Shown here: positions 9,130 to 17,202 of the stretch, piece by piece
Layout: every line of letters begins with the position of its first letter
How positions within the stretch are numbered: the first letter of the stretch is position 1
Origin: Bog-473 sp963721585
GTDB taxonomy: Bacteria > Actinomycetota > Acidimicrobiia > Acidimicrobiales > RAAP-2
Length of the DNA: 64,000 bases
NCBI GenBank assembly: GCA_963721585.1
Contig: CAVRJN010000007.1
Span: 1,240,001 to 1,304,000, forward strand
Direction of reading: 5' to 3'
Notes under the pieces: model-generated
What the model saw: only the letters and a program-made list of their open reading frames with translations
Told to the model about the DNA's origin: nothing
Database searches by the model: none
Program-made: the position numbers and the translations under genes

Positions 9130-10547
9130 CGGGCCCTCCTTGCAGCGACCGCAGCACCTCGTCAGCGGCGCGGATACCCGCCGAGAGCGCGCCGTCGAGG
9201 TAGCCGCACCACCGCGTCGCCGTCTCCGTCCCGGCCCAGTGCAGTGGCCCGACCGGCTCGCGTAACGCCGGGCCGAGCGCGGTCGAACGCGCCGGGCGCG
9301 CTCACGGCGACCGGTCCGCCGCGGGTGAAGGGCTCGGCGGGCCAGTGCTGCTCCACGATCTCGATCGGTTTGCGCGCCCTGGGTCCGAAGGCCCCTTCGA
9401 GCTCCGCCAGCACGGCCTCCTGGCGTGCTTCGGGTCCGGCCGCCTCCATGCGGCGGCAATCGTCGCCCGCGACGAAGCCCACGATGGCCCCGTGCGAGGC
9501 GTCGTCGGGCGAGTTGTCGAATGTGCTCTCCAGGACCGAACCTGGAGCGACAATCTGGCCGTTCAGTCCGTCGGTGCGCCAGAACGGTTCCTCGTAGAGC
9601 ACGTGGACCTTGGTGACGGCGCCCATGGGCATGCGCTGGCAGAGCTGGTCCCTGTTCCCCGGAAGCGGCGGCGAGTACCGGAGGCGCCCGCACAGCGCCG
9701 GCGCCATGGCGAAGACGGCGCGGCGGGCCCGCACGCGGAGCGTGTCATGCGCGGCGGTTTCGTCCGCCGGGTCGGCGTGGGGCGGGACGAACCGGGCCCC
9801 GATGGTCACGTGGTCGGGGCCGTAGACCACCGACTCGACCGGGGCGCCGAGCACGACCCGCTCTCCCAGCTCTTCTGCCATGCCTTCGGCCAGCTGCTGG
9901 GAGCCACCTCCGAAGCGGCGTTCCTGCGCGCCACCCGTCGTGCGGGCCAGGTTGGTGAGGCCGCCGCCGGCGTGAAGGTAGAAGAGGGCGAAGAGCAGCG
10001 AGAGCTCGCCCGAGCCCGTGCCGAAGATCGCCTTGACCGCGACCTCCAGGATGGCGCGGGCCGACGCGGAGGTCAGGTGGGTGGTGAGATAGGTGGCGAG
10101 CGTCTGCTCGTCCAGGGCCGCGGCACCGGCGGCCTCCCATGGCGCGTCGAGGGGGACGTCGAAGGCGGCCAGATCCAGATGGAGCATGCAGGCGATGCCG
10201 TCGGCGGCGCCGGCGGGGTCCGAGGTCGGGATCAGGCCGACGTAGAGATCCCGCCTCCCTTTGCGCATCTCGACCCCGTGCCCCTCCGTATAGGTGGGAA
10301 ACGTGGCGACGCCCAGCTCGGCGGCCAGGGCAGCCAGATGGTCCTGCGTCGGGCCCATCCACTGGCCACCCCGGTCCACCGTGTATCCGGCCTCGGTGAC
10401 CCCGGTGAAGGAGCGTCCTCCGACGCGGTGTCGGGCATCGAGCACCAGGACATCGACCCCGGCGCGGGCCAGGTGACGGCCGGCGGCCAGGCCCGAGTAG
10501 CCCGCCCCGACGACCACCACCTCGCACTCGCGGTCACGCTCGGCCAT
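9116..10547 (-). CDS. Flavin monoamine oxidase family protein (1-nt frameshift near 3' end)
   Basis: FAD-dependent amine oxidase. The N-terminal Rossmann motif is VVVVGAGYSGLAAGRHLA, then DARHRVGGRSFT and DRGGQWMGPTQD, all diagnostic. As sequenced the frame runs from ATG 10547 to a stop at 9162, but the last ~45 residues are nonsense. From 9280 the adjacent frame reads ALGPALREPVGPLHWAGTE then TATRWCGYLDGALSAGIRAA, the universally conserved C-terminal FAD-binding segment of the family, and continues to TGA at 9116-9118. One extra base at about 9281 explains the shift. Without repair the protein lacks the A-G-T-E-T FAD loop and is probably inactive. It could be a sequencing error or a real lesion. 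It starts a leftward operon with SCP2 and an APC permease. Confidence 0.85.
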
Positions 10548-10645
10548 TGCCCATTCCCTCCGATGGGGCATGGAGCACCCCGTTCGGCCACGATAGGCGC
10601 AGGTCCGGCGGGTGCTGCGAGCACCCCTTCTGTACCGTGCGGAGT

Positions 10646-12301
10646 GTGGTCATGACGTTCGAGGGCTTGGAGAGTGACACCGACACCTGGGACACCCTCC
10701 CGGGCGCCAACCGCCTGACCGTGATGCAACGCGAAGCCATCGAGTCCGACAAGCCCCTTCTCTGCGTCGTGGCGGGAGCCGGCGCCGGCAAGACCAGGGT
10801 GCTGACCCTGCGGGTGGCCCGACGGGTGCGTGAAGGGTCCATCGAGCCCGATCGCACCCTGGTCACCACCTTCAGCCGCAAGGCGGCGGACGAGTTGCGT
10901 ACCCGCCTGTACTCGCTCGGCGTCTCCGGGGTGAAGGCCGGCACCTTCCACCGCACCGCGCTCGGACTGCTGCGCGAACACCGGGAGTTGCGGGGCCGGC
11001 CCCTCCCCCAGCTCCTTCCGGACCGGCGTCGGCTGCTGGCCGAGGTGACGAACGGCGATGCCCGCCGCACCAGGGCTCTCGACGGCGAGATCGGCTGGGC
11101 CAAGGCGCGTCTCGTCCCGCCCGAGAACTACGAAGCCGAGGCGCGCCGGCACCGGCGCCGCAGCGGCCTCAGCAACCAGCAGGTGGCGGATGCATTCGCC
11201 CGCTACGAGGCGGAACGCTCTCGGCGGCGTCTCCTCGACTTCGACGACCTCATCGTGTCCTGTGCCGACGCGCTGGCGGGCGACACCGAGTTCGCGGACT
11301 CCATCCGCTGGCGCACCCGGCATTTGTTCGTCGACGAGATGCAGGACGTCAACCCGGCCCAATTCCGGTTGTTGACCGCAATGCTGGCCGACGAGCCGGA
11401 CCTGTTCGTGGTGGGCGACCCCAACCAGTCGGTCTACGGGTTCAACGGCGCCGACCCCACCCTGCTTGATCGGCTGCCCGACATTCTGCGCGGCACCGCG
11501 GTCATCCGGCTCGACGAGAACCATCGCTGCACGCCCCAGGTGGTCGCGGTGGCGACCGCCGTCCTGCGCGACGGCGGCGCGTTCGGCACCGCGGGCGAGG
11601 TGGTCCTGCCGCGTACCACGCGGGTGGACGGGCCCGTCCCCAAAATCGTGTCGCACGCCACCAACGAGGACGAGGCGGCGTGGGTGGCCGACCGGGCGAA
11701 AATGTCGCGCACACCGGGACGGCAATGGTCCAGTATCGCGGTGCTGACCCGGACCAACGCCCAGCTCGCCGTGGTCCAAGCGGCCCTGGACAAGGCACGG
11801 GTGCCGAACGTCATCGCCGGAGCCGACCTCGGACCGGCGTCGGACCTGCGCGGCGAAGCCGACAAGAGCGTCGCCGACTCGGACGGCGGGGAGCTGCGCC
11901 GCGAGGACAACCCACATGACCGGGATCGTGTCGTGCTCACCACCTTCCACCGCGCCAAGGGCCTCCAGTGGCCGACAGTGATCGTCCTGGGTCTCGGGGC
12001 CGGTCTGATGCCCATCGCGTCGGCGCAGACTCCCGCCGCCATCGACGAGGAGCGGCGCCTTCTCTACGTGGCGCTGACCAGATCCGAAGAGGAGCTCTGG
12101 TGCAGCTGGTACCGCGACACCCCCGGCTCGGGCGGGACGGCCAACCGCGGACCCAGCCCATGGTTGGAGGCGATACAGCGGTCCATCACCGAGCTCGAGA
12201 AGGAAGCGGCACCGACGGCAGCCGAGGAAGTCTCGCGACGCGTCGCGGAGCTGCGACGCGCACTGGCCGAGGGGGCCGAGACCGGAGGCGACGACCGATA
12301 A
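10646..12301 (+). CDS. UvrD/PcrA-type superfamily 1 DNA helicase (compact)
   Basis: About 551 residues. ATP-driven 3'-5' DNA helicase motifs are all present: Q-motif region LTVMQREAI, motif I AGAGAGKTRV (about residues 42-51), motif Ia TFSRKAADELRTR, motif II FVDEMQDVNPAQ, motif III VVGDPNQSVYGFNGAD, motif IV LDENHRC, motif V TTFHRAKGLQWPTV and motif VI ALTRSEEELW. UvrD, PcrA and Rep are normally 670-770 residues; here the stretch between motifs IV and V is short, so most of the 2B subdomain is missing, and there is no C-terminal extension. TACCGT lies 7 bases before GTG 10646, which favours a leaderless start there; ATG 10652 is two codons downstream. The UvrD2-like role in repair is inferred. 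Confidence 0.88.
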   Translation: MVMTFEGLESDTDTWDTLPGANRLTVMQREAIESDKPLLCVVAGAGAGKTRVLTLRVARRVREGSIEPDRTLVTTFSRKAADELRTRLYSLGVSGVKAGTFHRTALGLLREHRELRGRPLPQLLPDRRRLLAEVTNGDARRTRALDGEIGWAKARLVPPENYEAEARRHRRRSGLSNQQVADAFARYEAERSRRRLLDFDDLIVSCADALAGDTEFADSIRWRTRHLFVDEMQDVNPAQFRLLTAMLADEPDLFVVGDPNQSVYGFNGADPTLLDRLPDILRGTAVIRLDENHRCTPQVVAVATAVLRDGGAFGTAGEVVLPRTTRVDGPVPKIVSHATNEDEAAWVADRAKMSRTPGRQWSSIAVLTRTNAQLAVVQAALDKARVPNVIAGADLGPASDLRGEADKSVADSDGGELRREDNPHDRDRVVLTTFHRAKGLQWPTVIVLGLGAGLMPIASAQTPAAIDEERRLLYVALTRSEEELWCSWYRDTPGSGGTANRGPSPWLEAIQRSITELEKEAAPTAAEEVSRRVAELRRALAEGAETGGDDR

Positions 12302-12343
12302 GGCCCGGTAAGGTCGGTCCGCCCGATCGATCCGAGGTGGGGG

Positions 12344-13741
12344 ATGTCGGAACTCCTGGAAGAGCTGCGCAAGGCCGTCGGCGAGAGCAACGTCCTCGCG
12401 GCCGAATCGGTCCAGCCTGACTACACGCACGACGAGGCGCTCACGTCGGTGCCGGTCGTTCCGCTGGCTGTCGTCCTGCCGGGTTCGACGGACGAGGTGT
12501 CCGAGATCCTGCGGGTGGCGAGCGAACACGGCCTCCCCGTGGTGGCCCGAGGCAGTGGCACCGGCCTCTCGGGTGCCGCCGTGCCGGTGGCCGACGGCAT
12601 CCTGCTCGCCTTCGACCGGATGAAGCGGATCGTGGAGATCGACACCGAGAACCAGGTCGCCGTGGTGGAGCCGGGCGTCACGCTGGAGCAACTGAACGGT
12701 GAGCTCGCTCCCTTGGGCCTCACCTACCCGGTGTCGCCCGGTGAGCAGAGCGGCTCCCTCGGCGGGAACGTGGCGACCAATGCCGGTGGCATGCGCGCCG
12801 TCCGCTACGGGGTGACACGCCACAACGTGCTCGGGCTCGAGGTGGTGCTGGCCGACGGCACCGTCCTGCGCACAGGCGGGAAATTCGTCAAGGTGTCGAG
12901 CGGCTACGACCTTACTCAGCTGCTCATCGGATCGGAGGGAACCCTGGCCATCACCACGGAGGTCACCGTGAGGCTCCAGCCCCGGTTCACCGCTACGTCT
13001 ACGGTCCTGGCCCCGTTCGCCACCCTGTCGGAGGTGGCTCGTGCGGTACCGCACATTGTGCAGAGCGGCATCAATCCGTCCATCCTCGAGTACGTCGACA
13101 TGCTGGTGATGAGTGGCATCACCCAGGCTGCCGGGCTCGATCTCGGTGTTCCCGAAGACATCAAGGCGCGCACCCTGGCCTACCTCGTGGTCGTCCTGGA
13201 GGGCATGCACGCGGACCGGGTGGAAGAGGACGTCGAACGGCTCGCCCCGCTGCTCGAAGAGCTCGGATCGCTCGATGTCTACGTGCTGCCGCCGACGTCG
13301 GGAGCACAGCTCATCGCCGCCCGTGAGCGGGCGTTCTTCGTCGGCAAGGCGGCCGGGTGCGACGACCTCATCGATGCCGTGATCCCGCGAGCGTCGATCC
13401 CCGACTACCTGGCCCAGGTGGCGGTGCTGGCCCAGGAGCACCGGGCCCTCGTCTCGGGCTGTGGCCACATCGGCGACGGCAACGTCCACATCACCGTCTT
13501 CCAGCCCGACGAGGAGGAGCGGCACGCCCTCATGCAGGCGAGCTTCGAGCTTGCGCTGCGCGCCGGGGGTGCCATTTCGGGTGAGCACGGCATCGGAACG
13601 GCGAAGCTGCCCTACTTCCTCGCCTTGCAGGATCCGGTGTCGTTGGAACTGATGCGGTCCATCAAGCGGGCCTTCGACCCCGCCGGGATCCTCAACCCGG
13701 ACCGGCTGCTCGGCGTGGCGATGACCGGAGCACCGTCGTGA
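12344..13741 (+). CDS. FAD-binding oxidase, glycolate/D-lactate oxidase GlcD type
   Basis: 465 residues. The N-terminal PP-loop FAD domain (VVARGSGTGLSGAAVPVADG, then VSPGEQSGSLGGNVATNAGG) is followed by the FAD-oxidase C-terminal domain with CGHIGDGNVHI and GEHGIGTAKLPYF, the signatures of the GlcD/D-lactate dehydrogenase (VAO) family. These enzymes oxidise 2-hydroxyacids such as glycolate or D-lactate. The ATG at 12344 has a purine-rich site (GAGGTGGGGG) just upstream. The stop overlaps the start of the TPP enzyme (GTGA at 13738), so oxidation of a 2-hydroxyacid and processing of the resulting 2-oxoacid are likely coupled. No GlcE or GlcF partner is in the window. Confidence 0.9.
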   Translation: MSELLEELRKAVGESNVLAAESVQPDYTHDEALTSVPVVPLAVVLPGSTDEVSEILRVASEHGLPVVARGSGTGLSGAAVPVADGILLAFDRMKRIVEIDTENQVAVVEPGVTLEQLNGELAPLGLTYPVSPGEQSGSLGGNVATNAGGMRAVRYGVTRHNVLGLEVVLADGTVLRTGGKFVKVSSGYDLTQLLIGSEGTLAITTEVTVRLQPRFTATSTVLAPFATLSEVARAVPHIVQSGINPSILEYVDMLVMSGITQAAGLDLGVPEDIKARTLAYLVVVLEGMHADRVEEDVERLAPLLEELGSLDVYVLPPTSGAQLIAARERAFFVGKAAGCDDLIDAVIPRASIPDYLAQVAVLAQEHRALVSGCGHIGDGNVHITVFQPDEEERHALMQASFELALRAGGAISGEHGIGTAKLPYFLALQDPVSLELMRSIKRAFDPAGILNPDRLLGVAMTGAPS

Positions 13742-15285
13742 ACGGCGCCCGCGCGCTCCTCTCGACGCTCGTCGACGCCGGCGTCGACGTCTGCTTCGCC
13801 AATCCGGGCACCTCGGAGATGCATTTCGTCGCCGCGCTCGACGATGTGCCGGCCATGCGGGGCATCCTGTGCCTCTTCGAGGGGGTCGTCACCGGCGCCG
13901 CCGACGGGTACGGGCGCGTGACGGGGCGTCCGGCTGCCACGTTGCTGCACCTCGGGCCGGGCCTGGGGAACGGATTGGCCAACCTCCACAACGCGCGCCG
14001 AGCCCGGACGCCGATCGTCAACATCGTGGGCGACCATGCGACGTACCACGCCCGCTACGACGCACCGTTGCAGTCGGACATCGCATCCATCGCCGGCGCT
14101 GTGTCGGGGTGGTACCGCTCGACGGCGCGCGCCGACGACGTGGCCGCCGACGGTGCCGATGCCGTGGCCGCAGCGTTCGGGCCCCCGGGCTGCGTGGCCA
14201 CCCTGGTCTTGCCGGCGGACGCGTCCTGGTCGGAATCGTCGACCGGACCATGCCCGCCACGGCCGCGGGGGCGGGCCACCGTGGTCCCGGCCGACGTCAT
14301 CGCGGAGGTGGCGAAGGCGCTGCGAGGCGGCGAGCGCTGTGCGCTCCTGTTGGGAGGGGGGGCGCTGCGGGCCGAGGGTCTGCAGGCGGCAAGCCGGGTG
14401 GCCGTGACGACCGGCGCGCTCCTCCTCGGAGAGACGTTCCCGGCGAATCTCGAGCGCGGCGCGGGCATCCCGGCCGTGGACCGGCTTGCCTACCTGGCCG
14501 AGATGGCGCAGGCCCAACTCGACGGGGTCCGGCATCTCGTGCTGGTGGACGCCGCGTCGCCGGTCTCGTTCTTCGCCTACCCCGGCAAGGCGAGCGACCT
14601 GGTGCCGCCCGGATGCACCGTGCACACGCTGGTCCGGCCCGGCGAGGACGCCGCCGGGGCCTTGGAGGCGCTCGCCGAGTCGCTGGGCGCTCCGGGCGAC
14701 GCCGGCACGCCGGCACCGTCTGGCCGGCCCGGCCGGCCCGCCGGCGCCATCACGGCGGAGACGCTGGCTGCCGCTGTGGGCGCCACGCTGCCCGAAGGCA
14801 CCATCGTCGTCGACGAGGGGAACACCTCGGGCCTCTTCGTCCCGGCGGCGACGGCGGGGGCGCCGCGCCACGACTGGTTGACGCTCACGGGCGGGGCTAT
14901 CGGCATCGGACTGCCGATGGCCACCGGCGCGGCGGTGGCGGCTCCGGAGCGGCCGGTCCTCTGCCTGCAGGCGGACGGAAGCGCCATGTACACGCTCCAA
15001 GCGCTGTGGACCCAGGCCCGCGAGGGTCTGAACGTGACGACGCTGGTGCTGTCCAACAGGAGCTACGCCATTTTGAACATGGAGTTGCACCGGGTCGGCG
15101 CCGACGCCGGTGGGCCGCTTGCGCGCCGCTTGCTCGACCTCACGGATCCCGACCTCGACTTCTGCGACCTGGCCCGGGGCGTGGGTGTGCCCGCGCGGCG
15201 GGTCGAGAACGCCGAAGACCTGGCGGGGGCGCTCGCCACGGGGTTCGCCGAGCCGGGCCCGACCCTCGTTGAGGTGTTGCTCTGA
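13738..15285 (+). CDS. Thiamine-diphosphate-dependent enzyme, acetolactate synthase-like
   Basis: 515 residues with the three-domain TPP fold. The N-terminal pyrimidine-binding domain has LFEGVVTGAADGYGR; its glutamate would activate the cofactor, which argues against glyoxylate carboligase, where a valine replaces it. The C-terminal pyrophosphate domain has QADGSAMYTLQALWTQAREG followed by NRSYAIL, the usual magnesium/TPP motif with G-D-G changed to A-D-G. Length is a little short of biosynthetic IlvB (about 560-600). It belongs to the group annotated as acetolactate synthase large subunit or benzoylformate-decarboxylase-like, true substrate unknown. GTG 13738 overlaps the stop of the upstream GlcD-like gene by four bases. 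Confidence 0.85.
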   Translation: MNGARALLSTLVDAGVDVCFANPGTSEMHFVAALDDVPAMRGILCLFEGVVTGAADGYGRVTGRPAATLLHLGPGLGNGLANLHNARRARTPIVNIVGDHATYHARYDAPLQSDIASIAGAVSGWYRSTARADDVAADGADAVAAAFGPPGCVATLVLPADASWSESSTGPCPPRPRGRATVVPADVIAEVAKALRGGERCALLLGGGALRAEGLQAASRVAVTTGALLLGETFPANLERGAGIPAVDRLAYLAEMAQAQLDGVRHLVLVDAASPVSFFAYPGKASDLVPPGCTVHTLVRPGEDAAGALEALAESLGAPGDAGTPAPSGRPGRPAGAITAETLAAAVGATLPEGTIVVDEGNTSGLFVPAATAGAPRHDWLTLTGGAIGIGLPMATGAAVAAPERPVLCLQADGSAMYTLQALWTQAREGLNVTTLVLSNRSYAILNMELHRVGADAGGPLARRLLDLTDPDLDFCDLARGVGVPARRVENAEDLAGALATGFAEPGPTLVEVLL

Positions 15286-15405
15286 GGCGATCGCGTCCGG
15301 TGCGGCCAACGACCGGACAACGGTCGCAATGCGCAGACAACAAACGCTCCTCGTCTCCCCAATAGGTTCCAACGGCTCTATAGCGCCCCAAAAGGGCCTG
15401 TCACC

Positions 15406-15588
15406 ATGCCATTCGAAGAGGACGTGCTCGACGAGCACCTGGGGACGGTCTTTACCGAGGAGGCGCAGATGCAGATGGAGACGGACAGCCATCCCTCCTC
15501 GGACCCCGCGATGTGGACGGGGCCCTCCACAGGCTGCGGCGAGACCTCTTCGACACCCTCCCGGTGGCCCCCGAGCCTGATGACATGA
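15406..15588 (+). CDS. Possible small protein, or 5' part of a frameshifted gene
   Basis: Sixty residues starting MPFEEDVLDEHLGTVFTEEA. The first ~35 codons have the strong third-position G/C bias of real genes. Past about 15510 the product turns into unlikely Ser/Thr/Pro sequence while the neighbouring frame (next entry) becomes protein-like. Either this is a separate small acidic protein overlapping the next gene, or one base is missing near 15508-15513 and the two pieces are one gene of about 136 residues spanning 15406-15815. No family is recognised. Confidence 0.35.
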   Translation: MPFEEDVLDEHLGTVFTEEAQMQMETDSHPSSDPAMWTGPSTGCGETSSTPSRWPPSLMT

Positions 15589-15815
15589 CAGACCAAGCCG
15601 ACGAGCCCGACGTCATCGATTACGCCTCCGTGGAGTTCGAAGTGGAGCGGATGCGCAAGCGTCTGGCCGTCTGGGAGATCTTCATGGCCTACATGCGGGA
15701 AGGTGCTCGGAGCTGGTCCCAGGTACAGCAGGCGATCACCCCGGAGGACTTCGAGAAGATCACGGTCATCTGCGACGGCGTCCCGTTGCGAGACCTGCTG
15801 CTCGACCTCCGGTAG
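15513..15815 (+). CDS. Small conserved-looking protein of unknown function
   Basis: One hundred residues from GTG 15513, or 76 from ATG 15585 (MTDQADEPDVIDYASVEFEV). The C-terminal part (MRKRLAVWEIFMAYMREGAR, then QVQQAITPEDFEKITVICDG) has good coding bias and alternating helical character. The 17 residues before the ATG (HRLRRDLFDTLPVAPEPDD) also look coded, so the longer form or the fusion with the preceding piece is more likely than the ATG start. No membrane segment or known motif is seen. It is followed directly by the tandem hairpin elements and converges with xthA. Confidence 0.55.
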   Translation: MDGALHRLRRDLFDTLPVAPEPDDMTDQADEPDVIDYASVEFEVERMRKRLAVWEIFMAYMREGARSWSQVQQAITPEDFEKITVICDGVPLRDLLLDLR

Positions 15816-15843
15816 GGACCGTTCGAAAGGCGAGAACAACCCG

Positions 15844-15887
15844 CGCTTGGCCGAGCAGCGACGGCTGCTCTTGGCGACGGCCAAGCG
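15844..15887. repeat. Nested hairpin element, copy 1
   Basis: Outer stem CGCTTGGCC (15844-15852) pairs perfectly with GGCCAAGCG (15879-15887). Inside it, GAGCAGC (15853-15859) pairs with GCTGCTC (15864-15870) around a GACG loop, leaving an unpaired TTGGCGAC on the 3' side. The architecture and the TTGGCGAC segment are shared with copy 2, while both stems differ in sequence. Confidence 0.7.
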
Positions 15888-15894
15888 GTGCGGA

Positions 15895-15972
15895 GAACCG
15901 GATGATCATGTGCATGACTGAGCGACGGCGGTCGCTCTTGGCGACGGCCATGCACCTCGGGTCATCCGGTTC
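15895..15972. repeat. Nested hairpin element, copy 2, with extended outer stem
   Basis: Outermost stem GAACCGGATGA (15895-15905) pairs with TCATCCGGTTC (15962-15972). A middle stem GTGCATG (15910-15916) pairs with CATGCAC (15949-15955). An inner hairpin GAGCGAC (15920-15926) / GTCGCTC (15931-15937) has a GGCG loop and is followed by unpaired TTGGCGAC. All stems are perfect. It lies between convergent genes, so a bidirectional terminator or RNA-stabilising role is the simplest explanation; no T-tract follows. Confidence 0.7.
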
Positions 15973-15978
15973 CTCGGA

Positions 15979-16749
15979 TCAGGAGTCGGCGAAGTCCACC
16001 ACGACGGGCGCGTGATCGGACGGCTTCTGTCCCTTGCGGGCGTCACGGTCCCGGAAGGCGCCGGTGGCGCGCTGAACGAGATCGTCGCTCACGAGGACGA
16101 GGTCGATGCGCAGTCCACGCCCCTGATGAAAGTCCCCGGCCCGGTAGTCCCACCACGTGAACGTTCCGGGGTCGTTGAAGCGGCGGAACACGTCGTCGAG
16201 ACCCCAGCCTTCGACCGAACTGAGCGCGGCCCGCTCGGGCTCGCTCACGTGCGTGGCACCCACAAAGGCGGCCGGGTCCCACACGTCACCGTCGTCCGGC
16301 GCCACGTTGAAGTCGCCGCACACTGCGACCGAGGACCCCGGCGGGCAGGTCTGGTCGAGCGTGGAGCGGAGGCGGGCGAGCCATGCGAGTTTGACCCCGT
16401 ACATCTCGTTGTCCAGCGCACGCCCGTTCGGGACGTAGACCGAGAACACGCGCGTCCCCGCGCACTCCGCTGACACGATCCGCCTGCCGGCGTCGTCATC
16501 CGACGTGCCAAATCCGCGGGTGACCCCCTCGAGACCGACCCGGCTGACGATGGCCACGCCGTTCCACCGCCCGTCGCCGTAGTGGAGGGACTCGTAGCCC
16601 AGCTCGGCGAACGCCTCCTCCGGGAACTTGTCGTCGGCCTGCTTGGTCTCCTGCATGCAGAGCACATCGGGGTGCTGCGACTCGATCCACTCGGTCACCC
16701 GCCCCAGCCGCGCCGTCAAGGAATTGACGTTCCACGTCGCCAACCGCAT
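15979..16749 (-). CDS. xthA: Exodeoxyribonuclease III (AP endonuclease)
   Basis: 256 residues, normal length. Repairs abasic sites and acts as a 3'-5' exonuclease on double-stranded DNA. Endonuclease/exonuclease/phosphatase fold signatures are all present: TWNVNSLTAR, CMQETKQADD (metal-binding Glu), GDGRWNGVAIVSR, CGDFNVAPDDGDV (catalytic Asp and Asn), LRIDLVLVSDDL and the final SDHAPVVVDF (catalytic Asp-His). Its ATG overlaps the stop of the upstream FabZ-like gene (TGATG at 16747-16751), so it is the last gene of the leftward operon that begins with kgd. Confidence 0.96.
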   Translation of the reverse strand: MRLATWNVNSLTARLGRVTEWIESQHPDVLCMQETKQADDKFPEEAFAELGYESLHYGDGRWNGVAIVSRVGLEGVTRGFGTSDDDAGRRIVSAECAGTRVFSVYVPNGRALDNEMYGVKLAWLARLRSTLDQTCPPGSSVAVCGDFNVAPDDGDVWDPAAFVGATHVSEPERAALSSVEGWGLDDVFRRFNDPGTFTWWDYRAGDFHQGRGLRIDLVLVSDDLVQRATGAFRDRDARKGQKPSDHAPVVVDFADS

Positions 16750-17186
16750 CAGTTCGCCCCCCCATCGACGATGACGAACAGGAGATCGGCCTCGCAGGCG
16801 GTCTGCCCGCCCACCGATGCCCTCCCGTGTCCCTTGCCGGCCCGGGCGGACAGGCGATCCATGGTGACCTGGAGCTCGAGCGTTTCACCGGGGACGACCT
16901 GACGCCGGAAGCGAGCCCGCTCGATCCCGCCGAAGAGAGGCAGCTTGCCGGCATAGCGCGGGTCGAGCAGCACGGCGATGCCTCCCAGCTGCGCCATCGA
17001 CTCGACCATCAGCACCCCGGGGAGCGTCGGGCGACCCGGGAAGTGGCCGCGGAAGAATCCCTCGTCATCCGTGAGCTCCCAGGTCCCGGTGGCGGAGACG
17101 CCCGGGTCGACCGCGGTCAGCTCGGTGACGAAGAGAAAGGGTGGCCGGTGGGGCAGGACATCTGCAGGTCGGGGAAGTTGCGTCAC
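16749..17186 (-). CDS. FabZ-like 3-hydroxyacyl-[acyl carrier protein] dehydratase
   Basis: 145 residues with a single hot-dog domain. LPHRPPFLFVTELT and GHFPGRPTLPGVLMVESMAQLGG contain the FabZ signature: the catalytic His in G-H-F-P and the Glu in the M-V-E-S-M-A-Q helix. It would dehydrate 3-hydroxyacyl-ACP during fatty acid elongation. Actinobacteria that use type I synthase or HadAB often lack a true FabZ, so it could serve a specialised lipid pathway. The start is GTG at 17186, 17 bases after the stop of the upstream nuclease gene. It overlaps the xthA start by one base. Confidence 0.85.
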   Translation of the reverse strand: MTQLPRPADVLPHRPPFLFVTELTAVDPGVSATGTWELTDDEGFFRGHFPGRPTLPGVLMVESMAQLGGIAVLLDPRYAGKLPLFGGIERARFRRQVVPGETLELQVTMDRLSARAGKGHGRASVGGQTACEADLLFVIVDGGAN

Positions 17187-17202
17187 GGGAGCGATCCGGC
17201 CC

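Noticed and set aside
10232..13588. A 1118-codon open frame on the minus strand across the helicase and GlcD-like genes
   Set aside because: Antisense to two genes with complete motif sets; only its last part coincides with the real amine oxidase frame.
13738..15285. Glyoxylate carboligase, suggested by the neighbouring glycolate-oxidase-like gene
   Set aside because: The cofactor-activating glutamate (L-F-E-G) is present, whereas Gcl has a hydrophobic residue at that position.
15378..15884. A 168-codon minus-strand frame over the small genes at 15.4-15.8 kb
   Set aside because: The plus-strand frames have better codon bias and protein-like composition; the minus product ends in a Ser-rich low-complexity tail and covers one of the hairpin elements.
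15844..15972. Guanidine-II (mini-ykkC) riboswitch, because of two adjacent hairpins
   Set aside because: That riboswitch needs ACGR loops in both hairpins; the loops here are GACG and GGCG, the elements lie downstream of a gene and point into a convergent gene end.
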